Shown: piece after piece, positions 35,686 to 44,190 of the stretch
How positions within the stretch are numbered: the first letter of the stretch is position 1
Layout: the number at the start of each line of letters is the position of its first letter
Assembly (NCBI RefSeq): GCF_902499075.1
Contig: NZ_CABVPP010000018.1
Location: forward strand, 1-64,000
Reading direction: 5' to 3'
Length of the DNA: 64,000 nucleotides
Source of the DNA: Burkholderia pseudomultivorans
GTDB lineage: Bacteria > Pseudomonadota > Gammaproteobacteria > Burkholderiales > Burkholderiaceae
Position numbers and translations under genes: made by a program
The notes under the pieces: model-generated
Databases searched by the model: none
What the model saw: the letters and a program-made list of their open reading frames with translations, nothing else
What the model was told of the DNA's origin: nothing

Positions 35686-36834
35686 ATGACGAAAGACGAA
35701 TTGATTGCGTGGGCCGACGATCCGCAGCGACAAGACACGCTGCCATTCGGCCTATTCGAAGAGCCCTACCAGAAAGGAATCGTGGGCGCCGCGCTCGTCG
35801 TGCGGGGCGTGCTGTATTTCAAGGGCGGGTACGCCCCCGAGGTACGGCAGGCACTCGTCCAGTGCTACGATCGCTACCTCACTGTGATCGATGAATACGA
35901 GAAGGCTTCCGCAAAGGAAGCTGGAATCGAAGCACCAAGAACCGGCCCGATGCGCTGGTTCTACGAAGAGGGTGCAAAACCTGTCGCCTTCGACAAGACA
36001 CCGGGATTTCCGAGCTTGGCGAAGGATCTGCCGAGCGAATCGATCCTCGTTTCATCAACTACGAGCGCCGACCACAAGCTCGCGGCGGGCTTCTACGAAT
36101 TCTCCGTTTTCTGTCTTGAGGACTGGCAAGCCGCGATGGGTACCCGCGGCCTCGACGTGATGGTCTTCACAGTACCGCGCCGGTTCCTGCAAATCAGCCC
36201 GGGCACATTCGAGAAGCTGTTCGCCGAATTTGCAGCGGCAGTGCCGACCGTCCATGGACACGCAGGCTACGGAGTGAACGTTCCTCCGATGGGTCGTCGG
36301 CCGAACGAAGCGAGCGAGTATTTCTGGGGACGCCTGTATGGCCCCGGAATCGACATCGGCGATCCGATGCGAACCGGGCTCCGCGACCTAGTGGAGAGAA
36401 TCAAGACCGTCGACTGGCTTGTTGCACTGAATGCTGACCTCGTTCAGCGGGCGGGCGGCGCCTCTGCCCTAACGCTTCCCCCGGACTGGTACCGCAAGAC
36501 ACCGTTCCGAGACGGCGGCCTCATCATTCAGGCTGGCGTAGATCCGGTCGCAGGCGTGCCCTTAGGAAAGGGAATTCCGCCCGCACCACCGGCCGCATAT
36601 GTGCTGCTGAACCACGCGCTGCGCAAGATCGTCGCCGACAAGATCAACAGCCTGCAAAGCGGCACCGCGAGCAGCACGGCGCCGCTACTCAATACCAGCG
36701 TGTCAAGCGAGGCATGGTTGCAGCGCTTCAACGTGCCCGAGGATGAACTTCCCGACTACTGGGTCGCGCTTCACAAGACGCCCAAGCTACCGGACAGCAA
36801 TGACACTACGCCGACCGTCCGACAGCCCCGATAG
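35686..36834 (+). CDS. Probable cognate immunity protein, DUF3396 (type VI immunity) family
   Basis: 382 residues, no signal peptide. The sequence has the DUF3396 layout: RTGPMRWFYEEGAKPVAFDKTPGF, ASEYFWGRLYGPGIDIGDP, then IKTVDWLVALNADLV and LPPDWYRKTPFRDGGLIIQAG. DUF3396 proteins accompany T6SS effectors, and some are immunity proteins for VRR-NUC toxins. A cytoplasmic location fits protection against a DNase. It starts six bases after the effector stop with a GAAGG ribosome site, so effector and immunity are coupled. Confidence 0.82.
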   Translation: MTKDELIAWADDPQRQDTLPFGLFEEPYQKGIVGAALVVRGVLYFKGGYAPEVRQALVQCYDRYLTVIDEYEKASAKEAGIEAPRTGPMRWFYEEGAKPVAFDKTPGFPSLAKDLPSESILVSSTTSADHKLAAGFYEFSVFCLEDWQAAMGTRGLDVMVFTVPRRFLQISPGTFEKLFAEFAAAVPTVHGHAGYGVNVPPMGRRPNEASEYFWGRLYGPGIDIGDPMRTGLRDLVERIKTVDWLVALNADLVQRAGGASALTLPPDWYRKTPFRDGGLIIQAGVDPVAGVPLGKGIPPAPPAAYVLLNHALRKIVADKINSLQSGTASSTAPLLNTSVSSEAWLQRFNVPEDELPDYWVALHKTPKLPDSNDTTPTVRQPR

Positions 36835-36939
36835 CGGGCAGCCACCACGTCCGTGCATTACCATTTCTCACAGCTGGGTGTAGAGTGGGCTGGTAGCATC
36901 GGCCGGACGTTAAGCCGCCCGGCCCCGGAGTGCCTTGCT

Positions 36940-37239
36940 ATGGAAGTGCCTCTCACCTACGAGCGAATCACCGCGTGCGCAGAACGCGAAATCCAGCACC
37001 ACCTCACGCAGGTCGCGTCGCGCCCGCGCGGCAGCCACGCTGCCGACATCCATCTTGGAGCCGCAATCGGTGCCCTCGATTTGTGGCGCTGCCTCACGCT
37101 TGAACTGGGTGTAGAACGGGTTGGCGCAAGCTATGCGTCCGATGAGCGACGCTTGGAGGCGCTCGTCCGCCTCGCTGCGCTCTGTTATCCGCCACAGTCC
37201 GACCACGGCACCGGAGCGGGCGATGCCGGAACTGCATAA
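36940..37239 (+). CDS. Small hypothetical protein near the phage cos end
   Basis: 99 residues, mostly helical, with YERITACAEREIQHHLTQ and GAAIGALDLWRCLTLELG. There is no recognised domain. A GGAG ribosome site 10 bases before the ATG supports this start over an upstream GTG. It lies between the T6SS immunity gene and the cos-like sequence, so it is a candidate phage right-end accessory gene. Function is unknown. Confidence 0.55.
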   Translation: MEVPLTYERITACAEREIQHHLTQVASRPRGSHAADIHLGAAIGALDLWRCLTLELGVERVGASYASDERRLEALVRLAALCYPPQSDHGTGAGDAGTA

Positions 37240-37356
37240 TCAGGGCGCATAAAACTGCATAGAAAAATCCCCGCGCCAACCACCGCGCGGCCCGCAGCCG
37301 GACGGGCCGAAGCGCGCGCTGCATGCGTGCATAAAAACCGCTCGATTTTGCGGGCA

Positions 37357-37375
37357 GGTGGGGCGGGGTCACAAC
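37357..37375 (+). other. Putative cos site (P2-type cohesive end)
   Basis: The 19 bases GGTGGGGCGGGGTCACAAC match 13 of 19 positions of the P2 cohesive end as I remember it (GGCGAGGCGGGGAAAGCAC). TGCGCGC then follows, as I recall it does in P2. It sits about 240 bp beyond the end of the portal gene, where P2 has its left cohesive end. Confidence 0.5.
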
Positions 37376-37556
37376 TGCGCGCGCCGGGTCGCAGGCAGCG
37401 TCCTCCGGGCGGGGTCCGGACCCGAGAACGCCTCTGCGGCGCGGCCCAAGGGCCACCACGGGCTCGCCGCGGGCTCGGCCGACTCGAGCCGCCCGCCGGC
37501 GCGCCAGCGGCTCTGAGGCGCCCTATTCCGCCGCGGCGGCGCATGGCGCCAGACGC

Positions 37557-37589
37557 AAAAAAGCCGCCGGCACCAAAGTGCCCGGCGGC
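37557..37589 (-). terminator. Terminator of the leftward P-Q operon
   Basis: On the minus strand, GCCGCCGGGCAC and GTGCCGGCGGC form an 11-12 bp stem with one bulged base, a 4-base loop and six T. It lies about 30 bp past the Q stop. Confidence 0.88.
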
Positions 37590-37618
37590 TTGTCGTCTGC
37601 CGGTCGCGCGGTTGGGCG

Positions 37619-38671
37619 TCAGCCCTTCGTCGGCTCGAAGTCCCTGAAGCGCACCACCTCGATCCCGAGCCAGTCGTTCACCTCCCGCAGCCGCGCCTTC
37701 AGCGGCTCGATCTCGAGCTCGTTGAACACCTCGGCGGCCTTGTGCACGTCACCGAACCCGCCCGCGTTCGACGGAATGATCCCCATCAGCTGCGGCGGCA
37801 CGCGGTGCGCTGCGAGCTGATCCTCGACCGTCACCTTCTTGATGTTCCAGAACTCGTCCTTCGCCGCGACCTCCCCGATCGGCAGCAGCTGGATCCCGTC
37901 CTTCTTGCCCTTCGGCGCGTACATGAACAGGTTCCGGAAATTGCCCGGCCCCTTCGCGTTCTTCAGGGCCGCGCGCAGGTTGTCGACGTCCTCCTGCTTG
38001 TCGGCCGGGTCGGTCATGTACAGGATGAAGCCCGCATGGCTGCCGTTCTTGTAATAGCGCCGACGAAACAGCGTCGCGCTCTCGTTCAGCCAGGTCGAGT
38101 TCAGCGCCGACAGGTATTCGGGCAGCCCGTAAATCTCCTGGTTCAGGTCCGGCTCGTACAGGTGATAGACGGCGCCCGCAGGAAACGCGTGCGGCTCGCG
38201 CACGTTCGTCACGAACCAGTACTGGTCCGGCTCGACCCCGACCCGCGTGTATTTCGCGAGCGAGCATTTCAGCGCCATCGGCTGGCCGAGCCGATTCGTG
38301 CGCCGCTCGAGGTAGCTGTTCGCGAACACCAGGTACTCGAGCACGAAACGGCTGAAGTCGGCGCGCGGCAGCAGCGGATGCTCGATGTACGACTGCACCA
38401 GGATGTTGCGCTTCACGTAGATGGCCGAGCTGTGATGCGGCGCGGCCCGGAACGAGCGCGCGAGCCCGTCGAGCGGCAGCGGCGGCTCGTACCAGTTCCC
38501 CATGCGCATGCACTCGACATAGTCGAGCAGCTCGCGCCGATCCAGCACGGCGATCGGGTCGCCGAACGAGAACACTTCCGCGCGCGTGGCCGGCGCCGGC
38601 TGCGTGTCGGCCACCGGCTCGGTGCGATCGTGTGCGCGTCGCCCGGCGCCGCGTCGATACTTTCGTGACAT
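37619..38671 (-). CDS. Q: Phage portal protein (P2 gpQ)
   Basis: 350 residues of the phage_portal family. Motifs include the near-N-terminal FSFGDPIAVLDRRELLDYVEC, the internal HHSSAIYVKRNILVQ and the C-terminal VEDQLAAHRVPPQLMGIIPSNAGGFGD. The portal ring at one capsid vertex is the gate for DNA packaging. The start ATG overlaps the P stop by one base (TGATG), so P and Q form a coupled leftward operon as in P2. It is followed by a strong terminator. Confidence 0.94.
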   Translation of the reverse strand: MSRKYRRGAGRRAHDRTEPVADTQPAPATRAEVFSFGDPIAVLDRRELLDYVECMRMGNWYEPPLPLDGLARSFRAAPHHSSAIYVKRNILVQSYIEHPLLPRADFSRFVLEYLVFANSYLERRTNRLGQPMALKCSLAKYTRVGVEPDQYWFVTNVREPHAFPAGAVYHLYEPDLNQEIYGLPEYLSALNSTWLNESATLFRRRYYKNGSHAGFILYMTDPADKQEDVDNLRAALKNAKGPGNFRNLFMYAPKGKKDGIQLLPIGEVAAKDEFWNIKKVTVEDQLAAHRVPPQLMGIIPSNAGGFGDVHKAAEVFNELEIEPLKARLREVNDWLGIEVVRFRDFEPTKG

Positions 38672-40437
38672 CAGAAAATCTCCATGAATCCGGTATTGGT
38701 GGCAGTCGCCCCTTCGAGCGGCTCGTTCGCCAGCGCGTGCATGCACGCCCAGGCGAGATCGCCGTGGCTCGCCTCTTCCGAGCGGCTCGCCTTGTACGTG
38801 ACCTGCAGGCCGCTCGGCGTGATGGTTTTCTTGATCGCCATGAATGACGCGGCGAGATCGTTCCAGCCGGCGTCGAACTCGAGCCGGCCCTTGCGAATCA
38901 CGTTCTGCGCCTTCATCACCAGCGCGGTCTTGATCTCCACCGAGTAGTGAAACGGCGTCGCGGCCGGGAAAAACTTCGTGACGAGCTGATACACGCCCTG
39001 CCCGATCCCGGTCGTATCGATGCCGATGTAGGTCACGCGATAGCGCCGCGTCAGCGCTTCGATTTGCGCGGCCTGCGCCTCGAAGTCCAGACCGTGCCAC
39101 TGGAACCGCTCGAGCACGCGGAACTTCCCGCCCGGACGCTTGGGCGGCGCAATCACCACGCAGCCGGCGCTGTCGCCCGTATGCGACGGGTCGTAGCCGA
39201 TCCAGACCTCCTCGTCGCCGAACGGACGCAGGTACAGCGGCTTGAAGTCGTCCCACACCTCCCAGGTATCGACCATGCACGGCTGCAACACCGTCAACGG
39301 GAAAACCGACAGCGAATCGTCGATGAACTGGCACAGCAGCAGGTTCGCGTATTCCTCGGGGCTGTATTCCAGTCGTAGCCGGTCGAGGTTGAAGAGCGGC
39401 CGCGCCCCGCTGTTACAACCGCCGCGCACGGCGTCCTCGACCGTGACGATCTGGCGCCACTGGCCGTCCTGACACGAGCGCCCCGCGGCCAGCGCCGCGT
39501 GCGAAATGTCGATCGATACGTGCTGATCTTTCGGCCGGCCACGGTTGAACAGCTTGCCCGACCAGAACGGGTAGGCGTCGTGCGCGAGGCTCGACGGCGT
39601 CGAGAAATACGTCTGCCGCCACTGGTCGTGAATCGCCATGCCCGAGGCGACCTTGCGCAGCTCCTGGAAGCGCGGCACCCAGAAGTACTCGTCGAAATAC
39701 AGGTTGCCGTGGTAGCTCTGCGCAGTGCGCGCGTTGGTGCCGAGGAAGTACAGCGTCGCACCGTTCGGCAGCACGATCGGGTCGCCCTTCAGCTCGACGT
39801 CGACCGCGTCTTTCGCGAACTGCACGATGTACTGGCGGAACACGTGCGCCTGTGCCTTGCTGGCCGACAGGAAGATTTGATTGCGGCCTGTGTTCAGCGC
39901 GTCGAGCAACGCCTCGCGCGCGAAGTACCAGGTCGCGCCGATCTGCCGGCTCTTCAGGATGTTGCGGATCCGTTCCTTGAAGCCGGCGCGATACCAGTTG
40001 CGCTGATAGTCGAAGATCGATTCGAGGAATGCGTCGTTGAGCTTCTCGATCTGCTCATCGCTGAACGCGTTGCGCTCGTCGGCGCGGCGCGAACGGCGCG
40101 AGCCGGCCGCACTCCCGGAGTCGCTCACCCTCGCATCGTTCGCCGGCCGTGCGCGCAACCGGTCGAGCTGACGCGTCAGCAGGTCGATCTCCTTGAAGTC
40201 GCGCCCCTCCTTTTTCTCCTTCACGACAAGCCGAATCAGCTGCGCCTCCATCGACAGCGCGACCCGATCGACCGGCTCGGTTTCGTCCCATCGATCGCGC
40301 CGCTTCCAGCTGTAGAGCGTGGCCGGCTTCTCGCCGAGCATTTCGGCAATCCGCGCAATTCGATAGCCCTGCCAGTACAGGTCACGTGCGCGTCGGCGTG
40401 GATCAACGTCGGATGAATCGATGGGAAGTGCAGTCAT
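38671..40437 (-). CDS. P: Phage terminase large (ATPase) subunit (P2 gpP)
   Basis: 588 residues. The N-terminal helix-turn-helix (about 15-55: YWQGYRIARIAEMLGEKPATLYSWKRRD) probably binds near cos. The ATPase has the unusual Walker A SRQIGAT (163-169) used by this family and a downstream YFDEYFWV Walker B-like motif. The C-terminal part has GYDPSHTGDSAG and GIDTTGIGQGV, typical of the RNase H-like nuclease domain. It packages DNA with gpM. It is transcribed leftward from a region shared with gpO. Confidence 0.94.
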   Translation of the reverse strand: MTALPIDSSDVDPRRRARDLYWQGYRIARIAEMLGEKPATLYSWKRRDRWDETEPVDRVALSMEAQLIRLVVKEKKEGRDFKEIDLLTRQLDRLRARPANDARVSDSGSAAGSRRSRRADERNAFSDEQIEKLNDAFLESIFDYQRNWYRAGFKERIRNILKSRQIGATWYFAREALLDALNTGRNQIFLSASKAQAHVFRQYIVQFAKDAVDVELKGDPIVLPNGATLYFLGTNARTAQSYHGNLYFDEYFWVPRFQELRKVASGMAIHDQWRQTYFSTPSSLAHDAYPFWSGKLFNRGRPKDQHVSIDISHAALAAGRSCQDGQWRQIVTVEDAVRGGCNSGARPLFNLDRLRLEYSPEEYANLLLCQFIDDSLSVFPLTVLQPCMVDTWEVWDDFKPLYLRPFGDEEVWIGYDPSHTGDSAGCVVIAPPKRPGGKFRVLERFQWHGLDFEAQAAQIEALTRRYRVTYIGIDTTGIGQGVYQLVTKFFPAATPFHYSVEIKTALVMKAQNVIRKGRLEFDAGWNDLAASFMAIKKTITPSGLQVTYKASRSEEASHGDLAWACMHALANEPLEGATATNTGFMEIF

Positions 40438-40480
40438 GCAGCAAGGCTACCGACGCGCGCGCGCGAGCCCTACAGCCTTC

Positions 40481-40505
40481 GGTTGTACCGGTTGTGCACA
40501 CAACC
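40481..40505. promoter_or_regulatory. Probable Ogr-dependent late promoter site, P/O divergent
   Basis: GGTTGT-N13-ACAACC between the divergent P and O genes; the same 25-bp design recurs at 47054 and 53567. P2 Ogr binds dyads of this kind upstream of late promoters. An inner overlapping palindrome GGTTGTGCACACAACC (40490-40505) may allow activation in both directions. Confidence 0.75.
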
Positions 40506-40586
40506 AACGTTCATTGCGACACCGCTTCGAACTGCCGACACTGGAACCCCTGAATACAGCACCCCGCCCTCTCAGAGGTTTCGCAC

Positions 40587-41408
40587 ATGGCACAGGACAC
40601 GAAGAAGACGAAGTTTTTCCGGATCGCGACCGAAGGCGCGACAACGGACGGGCGCACGATCGATCGCGCGATGCTCGAACAGATGGCGCGCACGTACGAC
40701 CCGGCGGTATACGGCGCACGCATCAACATGGAACACATCCGCGGGCTCTATCCGGATGGCGCATTCCGCGCGTACGGCGACGTGATCGCGCTGAAGGCCG
40801 AAGAGCAGGACGGAAAGATGCGGTTGTTCGCGCAGCTCTCGCCGACGAAAGACCTGATCGCGATGACCACCGAGCAGCGCCAGAAGGTCTACACGTCGAT
40901 GGAAGTCGATCCGGATTTCGCCGGCACCGGCGAGGCGTACCTCGTCGGCCTCGCCGTCACCGACAACCCCGCGAGCCTCGGCACGGAGATGCTCGCCTTC
41001 AGCGCGAAGAACCGTGCGTTCGACACGCGCAAGCTGCGCCCCGACAACCTCTTCAGCGCGGCGATTGAAGCCGACATCGAGCTCGAGGACGACGCGCCGA
41101 CGCGCTCGGGTGACGCCGCGCGTTCGCTGTTCTCCAAGGTCCGCAGCCTGCTCAATCGCAAGGAAGTGTCTGACGATCAGCGCTTCTCCGACCTGTCGCA
41201 GTCCGTCGTGGCGGTCGCCGAAAGCCAGAGCCAGGTGCTCGACCAGGTCGAGCAGTTCAGCAGCGAGCTCGCCGATGTGAAGCGCGCGCTGAAAGACGCC
41301 GAAGCGCGCCATTCCGATCTGGTGCAAAAGCTGTCGCGCACCGACAGCGACCGCCAGCAACGGCCGATGTCGACGGGCGGCGACAACGCCGTGCTGACCG
41401 ATTGCTGA
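40587..41408 (+). CDS. O: Capsid scaffolding protein/protease (P2 gpO)
   Basis: 273 residues. The N-terminal serine-protease-like domain has TKFFRIATEGATTDGRTIDRAMLEQMA and INMEHIRGLYPDG (catalytic-type His50). It then has TSMEVDPDFAGTGEAYLVGLAVTDNPASLGT, which carries the family's conserved Ser after ASLGT. The C-terminal third is a coiled coil that scaffolds the procapsid. It cleaves gpN and itself during maturation. It is the first rightward late gene, about 80 bp after the late-promoter site. Confidence 0.93.
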   Translation: MAQDTKKTKFFRIATEGATTDGRTIDRAMLEQMARTYDPAVYGARINMEHIRGLYPDGAFRAYGDVIALKAEEQDGKMRLFAQLSPTKDLIAMTTEQRQKVYTSMEVDPDFAGTGEAYLVGLAVTDNPASLGTEMLAFSAKNRAFDTRKLRPDNLFSAAIEADIELEDDAPTRSGDAARSLFSKVRSLLNRKEVSDDQRFSDLSQSVVAVAESQSQVLDQVEQFSSELADVKRALKDAEARHSDLVQKLSRTDSDRQQRPMSTGGDNAVLTDC

Positions 41409-41444
41409 TCGCCCTCATCACCATTTTCGTAAAACGGAGAATCC

Positions 41445-42470
41445 ATGCGGAACGATACCCGCGAGCTCTATTCCCGCTTCGTCGAGCGCATTCAGGAACT
41501 GAATGGCATCAGCGATGCGACCGTGAAATTTTCGGTCGATCCGACCGTGCAGCAGACGCTCGAAACCAAGACGCAGGAATCGAGCGCCTTCCTGAACAGC
41601 ATCAACGTGATCGGCGTGACCGAGATGGAAGGCGAGAAGGTCGGTCTCGGCGTGTCGGGGCCGTCCGCGAGCCGCACCGACACGAGCAAGCGTGAGCGCG
41701 AAACACGCGACATCGCGACGCTCGACAGCCAACGCTATCGCGCCGAGAAGACGAACTACGACACGCACATCACGTATCAGCGCCTCGACGCCTGGGCGAA
41801 GTTTCCGGACTTCCAGGCTCGTCTGCGCGACGCGATCATTCGACGCGCGGCGCTCGACCGGATCATGATCGGCTGGAATGGCGTGCGCGCGGCAGCCGAC
41901 ACCGATCTCGCGGCAAACCCGCTGTTGCAGGACGTGAACATCGGCTGGCTGCAGCAATACCGCAACAACGCGAAGGAACGCGTGTTCTCGGGCGTGAAGA
42001 TCGGCAAGGGCGAGCAGTTCAAGAATCTCGACGCCGTCGTCACGCTCGCGAACAACGAACTGCTCGAGCCGTGGTACGTCGAGGATCCGAATCTCGTCGT
42101 GATCTGTGGCCGCGAGCTGCTGCAGGACAAGTATTTCCCGGTCGTGAACAAGGATCAGCCGCCGACCGAAGCGCTCGCCGCGGACGTCATCACGGCGCAG
42201 AAGCGCATCGGCAATCTGCCGGCCGTGCGCGTGCCGTACTTCCCCCCGCGCGCGCTGATGATCACGCGCCTGGACAACCTGTCGCTGTACTGGCAAATCG
42301 GTGCGCGCCGTCGCGCGCTGATCGACAACCCGAAGCGCGATCGCATCGAGAACTTCGAAAGCTCGAACGATGCGTACGTGATCGAGGAATTCGGCGCGGG
42401 CTGCGTGGTCGAGGACATCCGCTTCGTCGACACCGATCCGGCGCCGGACGCACCGGCGGGTGGCGCATGA
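41445..42470 (+). CDS. N: Major capsid protein (P2 gpN)
   Basis: 341 residues. The N-terminus RNDTRELYSRFVERIQELNGI is the scaffold-processed arm. The body has the family pattern FLNSINVIGVTEMEGEKVGLG, TNYDTHITYQRLDAWAKFPDF and DRIMIGWNG (HK97 fold). It is the most abundant head protein, so high expression from the late promoter is expected. It overlaps gpM by 4 bp (ATGA). Confidence 0.94.
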   Translation: MRNDTRELYSRFVERIQELNGISDATVKFSVDPTVQQTLETKTQESSAFLNSINVIGVTEMEGEKVGLGVSGPSASRTDTSKRERETRDIATLDSQRYRAEKTNYDTHITYQRLDAWAKFPDFQARLRDAIIRRAALDRIMIGWNGVRAAADTDLAANPLLQDVNIGWLQQYRNNAKERVFSGVKIGKGEQFKNLDAVVTLANNELLEPWYVEDPNLVVICGRELLQDKYFPVVNKDQPPTEALAADVITAQKRIGNLPAVRVPYFPPRALMITRLDNLSLYWQIGARRRALIDNPKRDRIENFESSNDAYVIEEFGAGCVVEDIRFVDTDPAPDAPAGGA

Positions 42471-43153
42471 CGAACCCGTTCCGCCAACACTTCCAGCGCA
42501 CCGTCGCGGCCAAGGCCGCGCGCGGCACGCCGGCGAGCGTCGGCGGCCTGCGCGACGACTCGGCGTACACGCTGATGCTGGCGCAGCTCGACGAGCACCG
42601 CCGCGCGCTGAAGGCCGTCGAGTCGCTCGAGCGCAAGGCCGAACTGAAACGGCAGTTCCTGCCGGCGTACGACGCGTGGGTCGCGGGCGTCCTGGACGGT
42701 GCGGCCGGCGCGCCCGACGACGTGCTGATGACGGTCATGGTCTGGCGCGTTGACGTCGGCGACTTCCGCGGTGCACTGGAGATCGGCGCGTACGCGCTGC
42801 GACACGACCTTCCGCTGCCCGACCAGTACAAGCGCAGCACGCCGTGCCTGCTCGTGGAGGAATTCGCCGAGGCCGCGCTGCGCGCGCATCGCGCCGGCGA
42901 GCCGATTCAGGTTGAGCCGCTGCTGGACATCGAGCAGCTCACCGCATTGGCGGACATGCCCGACGAGGTACGCGCGAAGCTGCACAAGGCAATCGGCTAC
43001 GGGCTCGCGGCGTCCCATCCGGCGAGCGCACTCGACCACCTGCGCCGCGCACTGCAGCTGTTCGCGAACGTCGGCGTGAAGAAGGACATCGAGCGGCTCG
43101 AGCGCGAGCTGAAGAACTCTGCCAGCGGGGGCCAGCGCGGCCCCGATGGCTGA
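42467..43153 (+). CDS. M: Terminase small subunit, cos endonuclease (P2 gpM)
   Basis: 228 residues, starting TNPFRQHFQRTVAAKAA. A helical middle region carries MTVMVWRVDVGDFRGALEIGAYAL, as in gpM. It works with gpP to cut cos. It is coupled to gpN by ATGA overlap. The C-terminal TPR-like helices (ALDHLRRALQLFANVGVKKDIERLE) are normal for the family. Confidence 0.92.
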   Translation: MTNPFRQHFQRTVAAKAARGTPASVGGLRDDSAYTLMLAQLDEHRRALKAVESLERKAELKRQFLPAYDAWVAGVLDGAAGAPDDVLMTVMVWRVDVGDFRGALEIGAYALRHDLPLPDQYKRSTPCLLVEEFAEAALRAHRAGEPIQVEPLLDIEQLTALADMPDEVRAKLHKAIGYGLAASHPASALDHLRRALQLFANVGVKKDIERLERELKNSASGGQRGPDG

Positions 43154-43257
43154 TACCGAGCGTACCTCGCGCACCAGGCGGCACGGGGCCGTAGCCGGCG
43201 CTGTCCCCGCGAAAGCCCCGTCCACCGCCTCACCCTTTCAACGTGACGAACCCGACC

Positions 43258-43734
43258 ATGTCCTTTGTCTCGACCCCGCCGCTGTCGCGGCCGTCCGAAA
43301 CGCCGGCGCCGCCAATCGCGAACGATGCGTTCTACCCGGACGTGTCGCTGGAGCACGCACGCGACACGATGCGCCTCGACGGAACCGTGACCGACGCGCG
43401 CCTGCGGCACGAGCTGCTCGCGGCGATCGCCAGCGTCAACGACGAGCTGCGCGCCGCTCGCTCGGCGTGGCGCGAAGCCGGCATCACACGGCTCGCCGAC
43501 GTGCCGGCTGACCAGCTCGACGGCGAGAGCGTGCTGCTGCAGCACTACCGGCGCGCCGTGTACTGCCTGGCGAAGGCGACGCTGATCGAGCGGTATCGCG
43601 ACTACGACACGACTGCCGACGGCGCGCGCCGCGCCGACGAGCTCGAGCCGCAGAGCGACGAGCTGCGTCGCGACGCACGCTGGGCGATCAGCGACATCGT
43701 TGGCCGACCGCGTGTGACCGTGGAGCTCATCTGA
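43258..43734 (+). CDS. L: Head completion/stabilisation protein (P2 gpL)
   Basis: 158 residues from ATG 43258; an in-frame GTG five codons earlier is also possible. It has the gpL pattern ANDAFYPDVSLEHARDTMRLDGTVT and YRRAVYCLAKATLIERYRDYDTTADG. The protein seals filled heads by binding the portal connector. The stop overlaps the next small gene's ATG by one base. Confidence 0.9.
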   Translation: MSFVSTPPLSRPSETPAPPIANDAFYPDVSLEHARDTMRLDGTVTDARLRHELLAAIASVNDELRAARSAWREAGITRLADVPADQLDGESVLLQHYRRAVYCLAKATLIERYRDYDTTADGARRADELEPQSDELRRDARWAISDIVGRPRVTVELI

Positions 43735-43976
43735 TGCGAGCGATGTTCCGAATCCGTCGCCTCGCGCAGGACCGCGTCGTCGACGGCCGACGCATCGCCG
43801 CGCCGTTTCAGGTTCAGCGCCGCGTCGCGTGGCTGTTCTGGCGAGAAATCGCCGTGTGCCGAGACTGCGAGACCGCCGCCCTGATCCTGCACAGCGCAGC
43901 GCGCGCACGCCGTCTGGCGTCACTGAAGCCGCTGCTCGTCGCGCGTTACGACGCCAACGGCAGGGAGCTGTCCTGA
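43734..43976 (+). CDS. Small basic phage protein between L and X
   Basis: 80 residues, Arg-rich. It has an interior WLFWREIAVCRDCETAALILHSAARARRLA segment with a single CRDC pair. It is coupled to both neighbours by one-base TGATG overlaps, so it is translated. P2 itself has no gene here. I do not recognise a family; possible roles are head-tail joining or a regulatory peptide. Confidence 0.6.
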   Translation: MRAMFRIRRLAQDRVVDGRRIAAPFQVQRRVAWLFWREIAVCRDCETAALILHSAARARRLASLKPLLVARYDANGRELS

Positions 43977-44188
43977 TGTGGGTGCGCGCGCTTCAGGGCG
44001 AAACCGTCGACGCACTGTGCTGGCGCGCGCTCGGCCGCACGCGCGGCGTCGTCGAAGCGGTGCTCGACCTCAACCGGGATCTCGCGCAGTACGGCCCGAT
44101 CCTGCCTCATGGGCTGCTCGTCGAGCTGCCCGATGAAGTACCGCAAGCGGCGCAATCCGGCGCCGAGCGGCTCCAGTTATGGGACTGA
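43976..44188 (+). CDS. X: Tail protein X (P2 gpX, LysM-like)
   Basis: 70 residues with the tail-X pattern: VRALQGETVDALCWRALGRT, an internal VVEAVLDLNRDLA and PHGLLVELPD. The LysM-like fold contributes to the tail hub. It is coupled by TGATG to the preceding small gene and lies just before the holin gene. Confidence 0.9.
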   Translation: MWVRALQGETVDALCWRALGRTRGVVEAVLDLNRDLAQYGPILPHGLLVELPDEVPQAAQSGAERLQLWD

Positions 44189-44190
44189 GA

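Larger units (their letters stand above)
37240..37618. other. Non-coding end region between accessory gene and portal gene
   Basis: About 380 bp without genes. It holds repeated GCATAA/GCATAG elements (near 37233, 37247, 37255 and 37329), the cos-like sequence, a G/C-rich stretch and the Q-P terminator. The layout resembles the packaging end of P2-type genomes. Confidence 0.5.
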
